A model generated the notes under the pieces. It was not told where the DNA came from, did no database searches, and saw only the letters and a program-made list of their open reading frames with translations. A program made the translations under genes and the position numbers. Below are positions 46,201 through 53,099 of a DNA stretch of 64,000 nucleotides, piece by piece. Origin of the DNA: Deltaproteobacteria bacterium. Lineage in GTDB: Bacteria > Desulfobacterota > Desulfobacteria > Desulfobacterales > Desulfobacteraceae. The stretch spans positions 1-64,000 of the forward strand of contig JAQIBP010000056.1 in NCBI GenBank assembly GCA_027858995.1, in the 5' to 3' direction. Each line of letters opens with the position of its first letter. The first letter of the stretch is position 1.

Positions 46201-46369
46201 AATGCTGCCCATGGTGCTGTCAACCGGTTCCGGAAGTGAACTCTATCGAGGTCTGGGCTCAATTTTGCTTGGAGGCCTTGCCATGTCAACAATTTTTACA
46301 CTTTTTGTGATTCCGTCTCTTCTGGTTTTTGTTATTGGAATTGAAACTGATAAAACTGTGAATTCTTGA
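43259..46369 (+). CDS. RND family efflux transporter, inner-membrane pump
   Basis: 1036 aa, full-length AcrB/HAE1-type transporter with twelve membrane helices and two large periplasmic loops. N-terminal FFINKPVTVAVGVIMVVIFGFIGIQKLPVQLTPDVE, proton-relay segment GISFAVGMLVDNSIVVLENIDRH in TM4 and the late GFIILIGTVVNNAILIVHQ/AITSLLAMLPMVLSTGSG. Closer to MdtB-like or heavy-chain pumps in the loop lengths; substrate unknown. Three bases after the adaptor, one operon. Confidence 0.94.
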   Translation: MDIIRFFINKPVTVAVGVIMVVIFGFIGIQKLPVQLTPDVETPLITVNTAWYGATPYEVEKEIIEKQEKVLKGLQGLTKMESSSYNSLGTITLSFQINTDLDDALLRVSNKLSEVSNYPENVNKPTIESSGANSSPIIWMVMKTKPDNTEHINQFKTFFEDSVRQHLERINGVGSLLIFGGTETTLDVIIDAQKMALYNVSINNIITSIRQANKNISAGILGMAKKNYRIRTISQFQAKDDVLDVVVFDDGIKRVYLRDIAHVKKGYKKESSSVLHNGEQVIVAGVRKEKGANVLNMTDLVEKAVHHLNKTILASNRLSLEIVYDQRPYINTAINLVKRNIIIGGLLAICVLLLFLRSVRATLITGVAIPIAAVGCFIFLWLLGRNLNVVSMAGISFAVGMLVDNSIVVLENIDRHSKKGKKAFNAAYDGTREVWGAVLASTATTIAVFLPVIFIHEEAGQLFRDIAIAVTSAIFLSLIVSVSVIPTLFNLLYKKEYTTKQGRLQKSFIGPFLAGIILNFSKLCMKNVVTRLLTIVLFTTLSIGLTFQLLPSAEYLPQGNRNLILNILIPPPGYSTAKLKNIGRNIYEESRPYFEEDGKDGFPMIKNMFFVGADRVTLFGGISIHETRARELIPLFNKIMRSIPGVFGVSIQAGIFQSGIGEGRTVDVNVSGEKIQDIINASFALFSTIGAKMEHSQVRPVPSLEASYPEVRIIPRKEKLAANGLTAQDLGVYVDILMDGRKIEEYRPEGIKQNDLVLKGKISAVRSPEDILNSIIVNRFGDLIRVKDVADIEYSQGLPQINHLERDRTITLQVTPPADLSLQNAMELIENDIIPLLEKEGRLQNVRVDIGGNADKLVATRNALQWNLLLALIITYLLMSALFENFLYPFIILFSLPLAGAGGFAGLWAVNALIAPQGFDVLSMLGFIILIGTVVNNAILIVHQSLNNVRYNGLIGKDAVTDAVKTRIRPIFMSAITSLLAMLPMVLSTGSGSELYRGLGSILLGGLAMSTIFTLFVIPSLLVFVIGIETDKTVNS

Positions 46370-46384
46370 GCTAATGTTCCATAG

Positions 46385-46574
46385 ACCCGTTACAGGCTGA
46401 TTACCTTACATCCGCTGGATGGACATGGCAACAAGTTCTAAGATTATCTTCGCTGGCCGCCATGAACTCGCTCATGCTTCGCTCAAACAACATGGCGGCT
46501 TAACCGCTACGTTAATCAAGAACTTGTAAGCAATGATCCATAATGCTCCCGTAAGGTAATCAGCCTTCCACTGG
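46385..46574. repeat. 190-bp palindromic repeat, copy 2
   Basis: Same orientation as copy 1. Here the near-terminal arms are a perfect 15-bp inverted repeat, GGCTGATTACCTTAC (46395-46409) with GTAAGGTAATCAGCC (46551-46565), and inner arms GGCCGCCATG/CATGGCGGC are kept. It lies between the RND pump and the antitoxin gene, at the distal end of the decayed integron. No ORF. Confidence 0.8.
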
Positions 46575-46591
46575 AGTGCACAGCAATTTTG

Positions 46592-46861
46592 TTATGCCAC
46601 TTTCTGTATTAACTCTGCTTCATATTCAGGAAACATTATAATAGCTGGATGAACACCAAATGCATGTGCCAATTGTTCAGCGCGTTTCTTGCCGATATCC
46701 ACTTTGTTATTTTCTAAAAGACTAATATTTTTAGAATTAATACCAGACTGTTTTGCAAGTTCTTCTTGTGTCCACTCTTTCAGTTCTCTCAACATACGGA
46801 TTACTTCCCCCGTGGTAATTGAAGCATGTTTTTTAGCTGGTACAAAATTTTTCTTTTTCAT
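46592..46861 (-). CDS. XRE-family antitoxin-like HTH protein (orphaned HigA/RelB type)
   Basis: 89 aa. Helix-turn-helix: ITTGEVIRMLRELKEWTQEELAKQSGINSKNISLLENNKVDIGKKRAEQLAHAFGVHP. HigA-like antitoxins have this form and normally follow their toxin gene; here the toxin upstream is broken. The RBS (AGGGGGAAC) lies in a leader very like that of the membrane protein gene at 48.5 kb. It could still repress or guard against related toxins. Confidence 0.75.
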   Translation of the reverse strand: MKKKNFVPAKKHASITTGEVIRMLRELKEWTQEELAKQSGINSKNISLLENNKVDIGKKRAEQLAHAFGVHPAIIMFPEYEAELIQKVA

Positions 46862-46871
46862 ATTGTTCCCC

Positions 46872-47019
46872 CTAATATTTATGAGGAGTTAATTCTAATA
46901 CATAAACGGTTACTTCTTTCGCCATCTATTTCATAAATAACTCTATACTGTAAATCTATCCGTGAAGATCGTTGTCCCTCATGATTTTTGGGTAGCAGTT
47001 TTTTAATTATTTTTTGGTG
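46872..47019 (-). pseudogene. broken RelE/HigB-type toxin
   Basis: One frame gives HQKIIKKLLPKNHEGQ and RSSRIDLQYRVIYEIDG, the C-terminal half of RelE/HigB toxins; after a +1 shift the other frame continues EVTVYVLELTPHKY and stops, as such toxins do. The N-terminal half is missing (a stop precedes the fragment next to mazF). It sits 10 bp upstream of the antitoxin gene, the normal toxin-antitoxin order. Too fragmented for the ORF track. Confidence 0.7.
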
Positions 47020-47023
47020 TTAT

Positions 47024-47377
47024 TTACAGTTCTTTAGGTTCAGTAAGAAGCTTGAGGCCTTCAAGAATTTTATACATTCTTTTCTCTGATACTTGACCAA
47101 TCTTTTCAACTAAGTCGCTTTTATTTACTGTGTAAATTTGTGAAATATTAACAACGCTTTTTTTGGGCAAGTTGGCTTCACTTTTGTTGAGAGGGACATT
47201 TCCAGGGGCTTTAGCTCTTTTTAAATTTGAAGTTAAAGAACATACAACAACAGTATTGATATTGCTTGAATTGAATATATTGTTTTGAATTACAATATGT
47301 GGATGCCTGTAACCAGGTTCAGACCCTCTTGGTTCTCCTAAGTTTACCCAATAAATTCCACCTTGTTTTGCTACCAT
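47024..47377 (-). CDS. mazF: MazF/PemK-family mRNA interferase toxin
   Basis: 117 aa. Typical MazF features: GGIYWVNLGEPRGSEPGYRHPHIVIQNN at the start (catalytic Arg in RGSEPGYRHP), VVVCSLTSN and a C-terminal SEKRMYKILEGLKLL. It cleaves mRNA when free. Starts 7 bp inside the antitoxin gene. The downstream end abuts the broken RelE toxin. Confidence 0.9.
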   Translation of the reverse strand: MVAKQGGIYWVNLGEPRGSEPGYRHPHIVIQNNIFNSSNINTVVVCSLTSNLKRAKAPGNVPLNKSEANLPKKSVVNISQIYTVNKSDLVEKIGQVSEKRMYKILEGLKLLTEPKEL

Positions 47378-47628
47378 GATTCTCGCCCTACAATTTTGCG
47401 ATGTTTTTCATGCATAGCTTTTGAAATTGTCTTTTCTTCTCCATTTGGTGAATCGCTATAAGCCGCATTAAGTTGAGCAAGTAGCATTTTATTCTCTTGC
47501 TTTTTTAAATAATCTTTGACAGCAAGGGCAAACAATTTACTGCGTGACACATGTAAATCTTTGGATAGTTGGTTGACTTGATTGAATAAATTCGTTTCTA
47601 ATGATATTGCAGTTTTTACACTGGACAT
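47371..47628 (-). CDS. mazE: ribbon-helix-helix antitoxin for MazF
   Basis: 85 aa. N-terminal ribbon-helix-helix (VKTAISLETNLFNQVNQLSKDLHVSRSKLFALAVKDYLKK) for DNA binding and dimerisation, then an acidic flexible tail likely to wrap around MazF. CopG/MazE-like. A strong GGAGG RBS and a near-consensus promoter lie upstream. Overlap with the toxin start ensures coupling. Confidence 0.87.
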   Translation of the reverse strand: MSSVKTAISLETNLFNQVNQLSKDLHVSRSKLFALAVKDYLKKQENKMLLAQLNAAYSDSPNGEEKTISKAMHEKHRKIVGRESW

Positions 47629-47671
47629 TTAGATACCTCCATATATAATATTTGCATATGTTATATCTGTA

Positions 47672-47700
47672 ATTATTTATCATATTTATACTTTTGTCAA
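47672..47700 (-). promoter_or_regulatory. mazEF promoter
   Basis: TTGACA (47695-47700) and AATAAT (47672-47677) with a 17-bp spacer. The downstream leader has the palindromic text CATATG and ATATAT that could be an antitoxin operator. Cassette genes usually lack promoters, toxin-antitoxin cassettes being the exception. Confidence 0.65.
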
Positions 47701-47745
47701 TACTTTAATTCATACAATACTGTTTCTTATCGGTAGTGATTCGAC

Positions 47746-47877
47746 TGCTAACGGCCCTAATAAGTTGCCGAAAATACAACGGGATGAAACCTTGAAAGAC
47801 CGGAAAATATTGATTGCAGGTGCCACTCTGACAAAAAAGCCGCTATTTTCTGTCAACTCTTCATTCGATGGTTATGT
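47746..47877 (-). repeat. attC-like recombination site 3
   Basis: On the minus strand it starts with ACATAAC and ends with GTTAGCA. The arms AATGAAGAGTTGACAGAAAATA and TATTTTCGGCAACTTATT pair with a few bulges and enclose a large variable loop; 132 bp lies within the attC range. It begins 7 bp after the stop of the membrane protein gene. Confidence 0.45.
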
Positions 47878-47884
47878 TTTGCAT

Positions 47885-48556
47885 TTATTCAATTATCGAT
47901 TTGTATAATAGGTCAGCATTATTTCCCTTGAAATTGACCCATTTCTGAATATCTTCAATACCTTTCATTTGTTGACTTGCATTATTTGTTTCTAAACCGG
48001 CAAGGTATAATTTCCATCCTTTCAATAAATGCTCTTTAAAATATACTTTTAATTTTGGGTGGACACTATTTAAAAAGTCCTTTGAAACCAAAAGACCAAA
48101 TCTTATACCGTCATTTATTAATGATTTCATCTCCTCTTCTTGCATTTCCGAAAGTTGAACAATATTCCCATTTTTGTCTGATTGCATTTCATGAGCTTTT
48201 ATAAATGACATAATCGCATTTTTACAATTCAACTTATCGATTTTCCCATTCTCAACAACAATCATATGCTGGTTTTTTGAGTCTGAAGCTTGACTTTTAA
48301 ATTCAGGGAAAAAGTGTGTAGAAAAAATACCAACAATTGAAAATATTAAACATGCAAATGTGACTCCCATATTCGCCCATACCCAAAACCTTACTACATT
48401 TCCTCCTGAATTATCCCTGGCTGCCGTTTTAACGGTTTCTCCCGTGAGCCAATCAAGAATAAATAAAACGAGAATTATCCACCACAGGATATTGTGGGCA
48501 GTCCCCCATAGTTTGTATAGAGCAAAGGCAGCGATTATAGAAATAATGAATTTCAT
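47885..48556 (-). CDS. hypothetical membrane protein, cassette-borne
   Basis: 223 aa. Three hydrophobic segments near the N-terminus (residues about 3-20, 25-40 and 58-84) and a soluble, charged C-terminal region of about 135 residues (SFIKAHEMQSDKNGN, FLNSVHPKLKVYFKEHLLKGWKLYLAGLE). No family recognised. Strong RBS AGGGGGAAC. Because an attC-like site lies on each side (47746-47877 and 48585-48654) it looks like one complete integron cassette. Confidence 0.6.
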   Translation of the reverse strand: MKFIISIIAAFALYKLWGTAHNILWWIILVLFILDWLTGETVKTAARDNSGGNVVRFWVWANMGVTFACLIFSIVGIFSTHFFPEFKSQASDSKNQHMIVVENGKIDKLNCKNAIMSFIKAHEMQSDKNGNIVQLSEMQEEEMKSLINDGIRFGLLVSKDFLNSVHPKLKVYFKEHLLKGWKLYLAGLETNNASQQMKGIEDIQKWVNFKGNNADLLYKSIIE

Positions 48557-48584
48557 TAGTTCCCCCTATATTCCTAGAACACTA

Positions 48585-48654
48585 GCATAACCAGCATTTT
48601 TCAGAGCGCAGTGAGCGAAGCGAACGGAGCGGTGAAAAACGTCTGTGTTTATGC
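48585..48654 (-). repeat. attC-like recombination site 4
   Basis: On the minus strand GCATAAAC and GTTATGC are complementary end boxes, except for one extra A. Inside, CAGACGTTTTTCA pairs with TGAAAAATGCTG leaving one extrahelical base, and the loop is rich in CGCTTCGCTC-type text. 70 bp. It starts 5 bp after the stop of the OLD-family gene. Confidence 0.55.
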
Positions 48655-48659
48655 ATTTA

Positions 48660-50471
48660 TTAACTTTTTATATAATCCCCGAAAATTGCTTTCATTTTAT
48701 CTTTCCAACTATCTGGAATGGAATTCCAATCATTCCCCCATTTCACAGTTTCCTGAAAAGCCCTAAACGGCTTCTCGGAGGACGGGGCTGCATATCCTAT
48801 TTCATCTTCAACATTTTCATGCATCTGAATTACCCTTCCATTTTCACCAATTGCATCAGCAATTGGCTGGTTAAACTTTACAGCTCCATCTATGCCATCA
48901 TCTCTGTCATGCACCACAATGGGCTTAATTCCCATTGCTACTAAGTATTTTGCAAGTCCTATAATGGATGCTTTTCCTCTTGCTTTAACTATCTCATAAT
49001 CGGCAACAATTTTTAAGTATTGATCTTGCGGTAATTTTTTAAGGGTTTCTGCAATTAAAATTTCTTCTGTGTCGCCCTCAATAACAACAACATGCTTGGT
49101 GAAAAAAACTCTTGCGATATGATCATCTACTCGTAACAGCATTTTGACATGGGTTTTGTCATCCTCCGCTAGTGCTCTGTATGCAATTGTAACATTAAAA
49201 GGATTTGCTTCAACTCCAGATGGAGTGATACACATATTGTTCAAAATTTGTTTGGGTTTCCTTGAGAGGTCTATAATGAAGGGGGAGTGTGTTGTTGCAA
49301 CAATTTGTGATCCACTTGTACTCAAATCATAAATTGTATCACGCATTTGGTTGGCTGCACTGGGATGAAGGAATATTTCAGGTTCTTCGAAGCAAACGAT
49401 AAGGGAACGCTGATGCTCGTCTTCTTTTCTTGACAACCACTTCTGGCGAAACCTTAGCATTCCAAACGCAGCAGCTCTTACCATTCCAGAACCTTGATGC
49501 GTAACGGGTGTCCTAACATTACTGGACATTTCAACTTTGAATGTAGGTTTAAGTGCTTTATTTGGATCACTAAGGTCTGTTGTCGCATGAAGCTGAGAAT
49601 CAGGGAAAACACTAGATAAAACATCATTAAGTTCAGTAATCATCTTTCCAAACTCTGAAGCATCATCTTCAGGATCCAACTCTTTGGATAATTTATCTAA
49701 GTAACTTTGAGCTTGCTGATAATTATCAGAACTCTCTCTTACATCTTCAAATAGTTCATTCAAAGTTTTTCCCAAAACACCTGAGGCTGATCCTTCTATT
49801 TCACTTATGGAAGTATCAGCAGGAATGAGAAGGAAACGAGGAAGCATTTTAAGTACATTCCCAGGTATCCCGCCCGGGTTTTGAAACCATGTTTCTTCTT
49901 CACCAAGAATCCAAATTTCATCCAATTGCTCAAGCTTCTCTATGGCTCCTTTACTTTTACCGATATTTTTCGATAAGTCAGAAAAAAGACTGCTTATAAG
50001 TTCTTCATCTATGCCCTTGTCAATATAGTCTTGGCCTTTTTTACAATCTGCATATTCTGAATCCAGTTCACGCTCTTTTGACTTGAATTCAATTTTTACG
50101 TCAACACCAAGTTTGAAGGTTTTACGATATGTAACTGACAACCCAGAGTCATCCTCATCATCCGTTTCGTAGTTGAATATACGCCCTTTGAATCCTCTCC
50201 ACTGATGTGCGTCATCTGGTAAGTTGCGAAACTCAGCCTCAAGAATAATCTCTGCTACCGCTGGTTTTGTTTCTCCAGTTTCATCATCGATTACAGAATA
50301 ATATTCTGGGCTTGGAATAGTTTTCTTCGCAGAAAGCAAGTATTCAATTGCTTTAAACGCCGTACTCTTACCTGAGTTATTTGCTCCAATAAGAAAAGTT
50401 GCATCTTCGAACAAAATACTTGCGGATCGGATTCTTCTAAATCCTTCGATTTTTAATGAATATAATTTCAT
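48660..50471 (-). CDS. OLD-family ATP-dependent endonuclease (ABC-type ATPase + TOPRIM)
   Basis: 603 aa. N-terminal RecF/SMC-like ATPase (LKIEGFRRIRSASILFEDATFLIGANNSGKSTAFKAIEYLL; signature and Walker B around CFEEPEIFLHPSA; H-loop ATTHSPFIIDLS) and a C-terminal TOPRIM nuclease with E in VVIEGDTEEIL and DxD in VVHDRDDGID. Resembles class 1 OLD nucleases, which act in phage defence; no UvrD-like partner follows, so not an obvious Gabija pair. First cassette position next to the integrase fragment. RBS AAGGGAT. Large for a cassette gene. Confidence 0.8.
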   Translation of the reverse strand: MKLYSLKIEGFRRIRSASILFEDATFLIGANNSGKSTAFKAIEYLLSAKKTIPSPEYYSVIDDETGETKPAVAEIILEAEFRNLPDDAHQWRGFKGRIFNYETDDEDDSGLSVTYRKTFKLGVDVKIEFKSKERELDSEYADCKKGQDYIDKGIDEELISSLFSDLSKNIGKSKGAIEKLEQLDEIWILGEEETWFQNPGGIPGNVLKMLPRFLLIPADTSISEIEGSASGVLGKTLNELFEDVRESSDNYQQAQSYLDKLSKELDPEDDASEFGKMITELNDVLSSVFPDSQLHATTDLSDPNKALKPTFKVEMSSNVRTPVTHQGSGMVRAAAFGMLRFRQKWLSRKEDEHQRSLIVCFEEPEIFLHPSAANQMRDTIYDLSTSGSQIVATTHSPFIIDLSRKPKQILNNMCITPSGVEANPFNVTIAYRALAEDDKTHVKMLLRVDDHIARVFFTKHVVVIEGDTEEILIAETLKKLPQDQYLKIVADYEIVKARGKASIIGLAKYLVAMGIKPIVVHDRDDGIDGAVKFNQPIADAIGENGRVIQMHENVEDEIGYAAPSSEKPFRAFQETVKWGNDWNSIPDSWKDKMKAIFGDYIKS

Positions 50472-50504
50472 GTGTATCCCTTGTTGAAGTTAACCATTTA
50501 TTCA

Positions 50505-50562
50505 CAAGGCTATTTTACCTGATAAGTCGCAAAATTGGCTATTATCAGGTAGAATTGCCTTG
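50505..50562. repeat. 58-bp near-perfect hairpin in the attI position
   Basis: Two 21-bp arms (50505-50525 and 50542-50562) match at 19 positions, including the perfect core ACCTGATAA/TTATCAGGT, around a 16-bp loop. It lies between the divergent OLD-family gene and integrase fragment, where attI and the cassette promoter would be. It may be a regulatory hairpin. No T-run. Confidence 0.55.
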
Positions 50563-50618
50563 CTAATTATTTTCATTAATTACCTTACAAATATTCATTT
50601 TGCAAAGGAGAAAAAGAT

Positions 50619-50793
50619 ATGTCAAGTAAAAACAATAAACGTCTTTTTGATGAAGCCCGGGATTATATGAGATTGAAACATTTTTGACCTATCTTGCAGA
50701 GAAACAAAAAGTTGTTCCTGCTACACAAAAGCAGGCTATGAATGGAACTGGCAATATGTATTTCCATCTAATCTTTCAAAAGATTCACTGTCT
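50619..50793 (+). pseudogene. intI: integron integrase (IntI) pseudogene
   Basis: Three in-order fragments in shifted frames match integron integrases: the N-terminal KRLFDEARDYMRLKHF (start of the SAM-like domain), ETFLTYLAEKQKV plus PATQKQA (the second part of that domain), and YEWNWQYVFPSNLSKDS (the integron-specific segment before the catalytic core's end). Two deletions join them; the first may have used the GAGATTGAAACATTT microhomology. The intact AAAGGAG RBS and ATG remain. Catalytic Arg/His/Tyr are gone, so it cannot recombine. Oriented away from the cassette-like genes, as in functional integrons. Confidence 0.8.
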
Positions 50794-50939
50794 CTATTGC
50801 AGCGGCAGAGCCTGCACCGATCATCAGAGCAGTAATCACATGAATAACAGTCCTTGCAGGGATGTTTTTTTTTACAACTGCTCTGTTTTTCAGGAATATA
50901 TAATTTGCCCTGCAAGCCTGGCAGTTTCACAAAAGCCAT
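50736..50939 (-). CDS. small cysteine-rich protein, tail extended into the intI remnant
   Basis: 67 aa. MAFVKLPGLQGKLYIPE then KKKHPCKDCYSCDYCSDDRCRLCR, a compact Cys cluster likely to bind zinc or an Fe-S cluster; similar short Cys-rich proteins occur in deltaproteobacteria (from memory). RBS AAGGA. The last ~20 residues read antisense through the integrase fragment, so the original C-terminus was probably replaced when the deletion formed. Function unknown. Confidence 0.5.
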   Translation of the reverse strand: MAFVKLPGLQGKLYIPEKQSSCKKKHPCKDCYSCDYCSDDRCRLCRCNRDSESFERLDGNTYCQFHS

Positions 50940-51089
50940 AATTGAATCCTTATTTACTCAACTGGTGTTGACAGTTTTACAATGCACCGTTTTCTTATAA
51001 GATAAACAATAAATGTTGGGAATCAAGAGATTATGAGTAATTTACCGTGTTCGGCATTAATCATTATCAGTAGGAATTTGATACAGTTT

Positions 51090-52310
51090 TTATTCCATCA
51101 AAGAGCAGATCTCCTTTGCAAATTCAGAGCATTTTAATTTTGTTGAGCCCTCTATCTGTCTTGCAAGATCATAGGTGACTGTTTTATTTAAAATGGTTTT
51201 TTGCAAAGCCTGGCGGACTGTTTTTGATGCTTTATCCCAACCTAAGTGGTCCAGCATCATGGCGCCTGAAAGTATCAGAGAACCCGGGTTTACCTTGTCC
51301 AGGCCTGCATATTTTGGAGCAGTTCCATGGGTTGCTTCAAAAACAGCGCAATTATCACCAATATTGGCCCCGGGAGCTAATCCAAGCCCGCCTACCATTG
51401 CAGCCAGCAGATCTGAAATATAGTCTCCGTTAAGGTTTGGAGCTGCTATTACATCATATTCACTTGGGCGCAAAAGTACCTGCTGGAACATATTATCTGC
51501 AATCCTCTCCTTTAAAACAATTCTGCCTTCAGGAATTTTGCCGTCAAATTCTTTCCACAGTTTTTGCTCAGTGATAATACTATCTTTGAATTCATCTTCA
51601 CCAACTTCATATCCCCATTTTAAAAATGCACCTTCAGTATATTTCATGATATTGCCTTTGTGCATAATGGTGACATTTTTCCGATCATTATCAATGGCAT
51701 ATTGAATGGCCTTTGAAATCAACCGCTTGGTATATTGTTCACTTATGGGTTTAATGCCGATTCCAGTGGTGGTTTCATCAAGGTTTTTGGATGTTTTTTT
51801 ATTGATGAAATGAAGGACTTCTTTTGCCTCTTTTGTTCCTGCTTCCCACTCAATTCCAAGGTAGATATCTTCAGTGTTTTCCCGGAAAATTATCATATCA
51901 ATGTTTTCAGGTTCGCTGCATGGAGAGGGAACACCCTGAATATATTTTGCAGGGCGGATACAGGCAAAAAGATCTAGTTCCTGGCGGATAGCAACATTCA
52001 GGCTTCTCATGCCATGTCCTACCGGAGTTGTTAAGGGGCCTTTGATTGCCACTTTATATTTTTGTATCTGTTCCAATGTCTTTTTGGGCAGCCATTCACC
52101 TGTTTTTTTAAAGGAATCCTCTCCGGCAGGAATTTCTTTGAATAGTATTTTCTTATCACCTTTGTAAGCTGTTTTAACAGCTTTGTCCAACACAAGCCGT
52201 GTTGCATTCCAGATATCATGTCCTGTGCCGTCTCCTGGTATATAGGGTATAACCGGGGTGTCTGGAACAATTAATGAGCCGTCTTTATTGAGTTCAATGA
52301 TATTTTCCAT
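51090..52310 (-). CDS. icd: isocitrate dehydrogenase (NADP-type)
   Basis: About 406 aa from ATG 52310 (RBS AAAGGAT); the track starts two codons earlier at a TTG. Oxidative decarboxylation of isocitrate to 2-oxoglutarate. Motifs: [44 protein letters not shown] (substrate Ser/Arg residues), [45 protein letters not shown] and HGTAPKYAG. Next to citrate synthase in a TCA-like cluster. Confidence 0.95.
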   Translation of the reverse strand: MENIIELNKDGSLIVPDTPVIPYIPGDGTGHDIWNATRLVLDKAVKTAYKGDKKILFKEIPAGEDSFKKTGEWLPKKTLEQIQKYKVAIKGPLTTPVGHGMRSLNVAIRQELDLFACIRPAKYIQGVPSPCSEPENIDMIIFRENTEDIYLGIEWEAGTKEAKEVLHFINKKTSKNLDETTTGIGIKPISEQYTKRLISKAIQYAIDNDRKNVTIMHKGNIMKYTEGAFLKWGYEVGEDEFKDSIITEQKLWKEFDGKIPEGRIVLKERIADNMFQQVLLRPSEYDVIAAPNLNGDYISDLLAAMVGGLGLAPGANIGDNCAVFEATHGTAPKYAGLDKVNPGSLILSGAMMLDHLGWDKASKTVRQALQKTILNKTVTYDLARQIEGSTKLKCSEFAKEICSLME

Positions 52311-52391
52311 GAACAATCCTTTTTAATATATGAAAATAGTTAATAAAATAACAGTTGCGGGTAATTTTTTTCATGTCCCAGCCATGTTTGG

Positions 52392-53036
52392 TCAATCTTT
52401 AAACACCAGTTTACCACCAATATATCCTGCAATGCCGGCAGCTGTCAGCATAATGATATTTATAAACATAAAACTCCATGCCCAGGATGACAGAAGAACC
52501 TCAGGGTCTATGAAAAACCATATAGTAGTGATTAAACATGCAGTACTTGTCAATATGGCTGCTGAGATTTTTATTTTAAACATTGTTGTCATGGCTTTGT
52601 TATATTTTTTCTGCCACTCAATAATTCCTGTGGAAATTACAAGAGGAAGGGAAGCAGTAACAAAAATTTGATTAATAAAAGCAGCTTTTGCCAGAAGCTG
52701 ATAATCAAAAATCCATGCCAGCAGCCATAGTATAACTGCAACAGGCAGAAGGCCGTTAGGTGTGTGCACTAAAACCGGATGGGCATGGTGTTTAATCACA
52801 AGGGATTTTATTTTTTCAAAGCTATTTTCTTCTATTGTTCTGGTTTTGTCTTGAACCACAAAAGAGGTTTTCTCTGTTTGAGGCTGCTTCTGTTTTCTTT
52901 TCGGCCGCTTTTCCGGTATGGAAGCTTCATCAATCTCCCTGAATTTGTTTGCCCCTACACCGCAGATAGGACATTTATCAGGAGGGGTATCTCCCCTGTG
53001 AATATAATTGCAAACACTGCATTGCCAGACTTTCAT
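52392..53036 (-). CDS. rubredoxin-like domain fused to a four-helix membrane domain
   Basis: 214 aa. N-terminal rubrerythrin-type rubredoxin: WQCSVCNYIHRGDTPPDKCPICGVGANKF with the two CxxC iron ligands. A charged linker leads to a membrane domain with four helices starting KHHAHPVLVHTPNGLLPVAVIL, like the DUF2231 family, with a conserved His. It may pass electrons between a membrane partner and a soluble acceptor (inference). Lies between icd and citrate synthase with good RBS (GGGGGAT). Confidence 0.7.
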   Translation of the reverse strand: MKVWQCSVCNYIHRGDTPPDKCPICGVGANKFREIDEASIPEKRPKRKQKQPQTEKTSFVVQDKTRTIEENSFEKIKSLVIKHHAHPVLVHTPNGLLPVAVILWLLAWIFDYQLLAKAAFINQIFVTASLPLVISTGIIEWQKKYNKAMTTMFKIKISAAILTSTACLITTIWFFIDPEVLLSSWAWSFMFINIIMLTAAGIAGYIGGKLVFKD

Positions 53037-53099
53037 ATATCAATCCCCCTGTTTTATCAAAATAATCAAGTGTCATTTGATTGTCATGGTTTCTTTTTT

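Noticed and set aside
50684-50941. 85-aa plus-strand ORF starting near ETFLTYLAEK
   Set aside because: Its first part is the middle fragment of the integrase pseudogene; the remainder is an out-of-frame shadow of the Cys-rich ORF.
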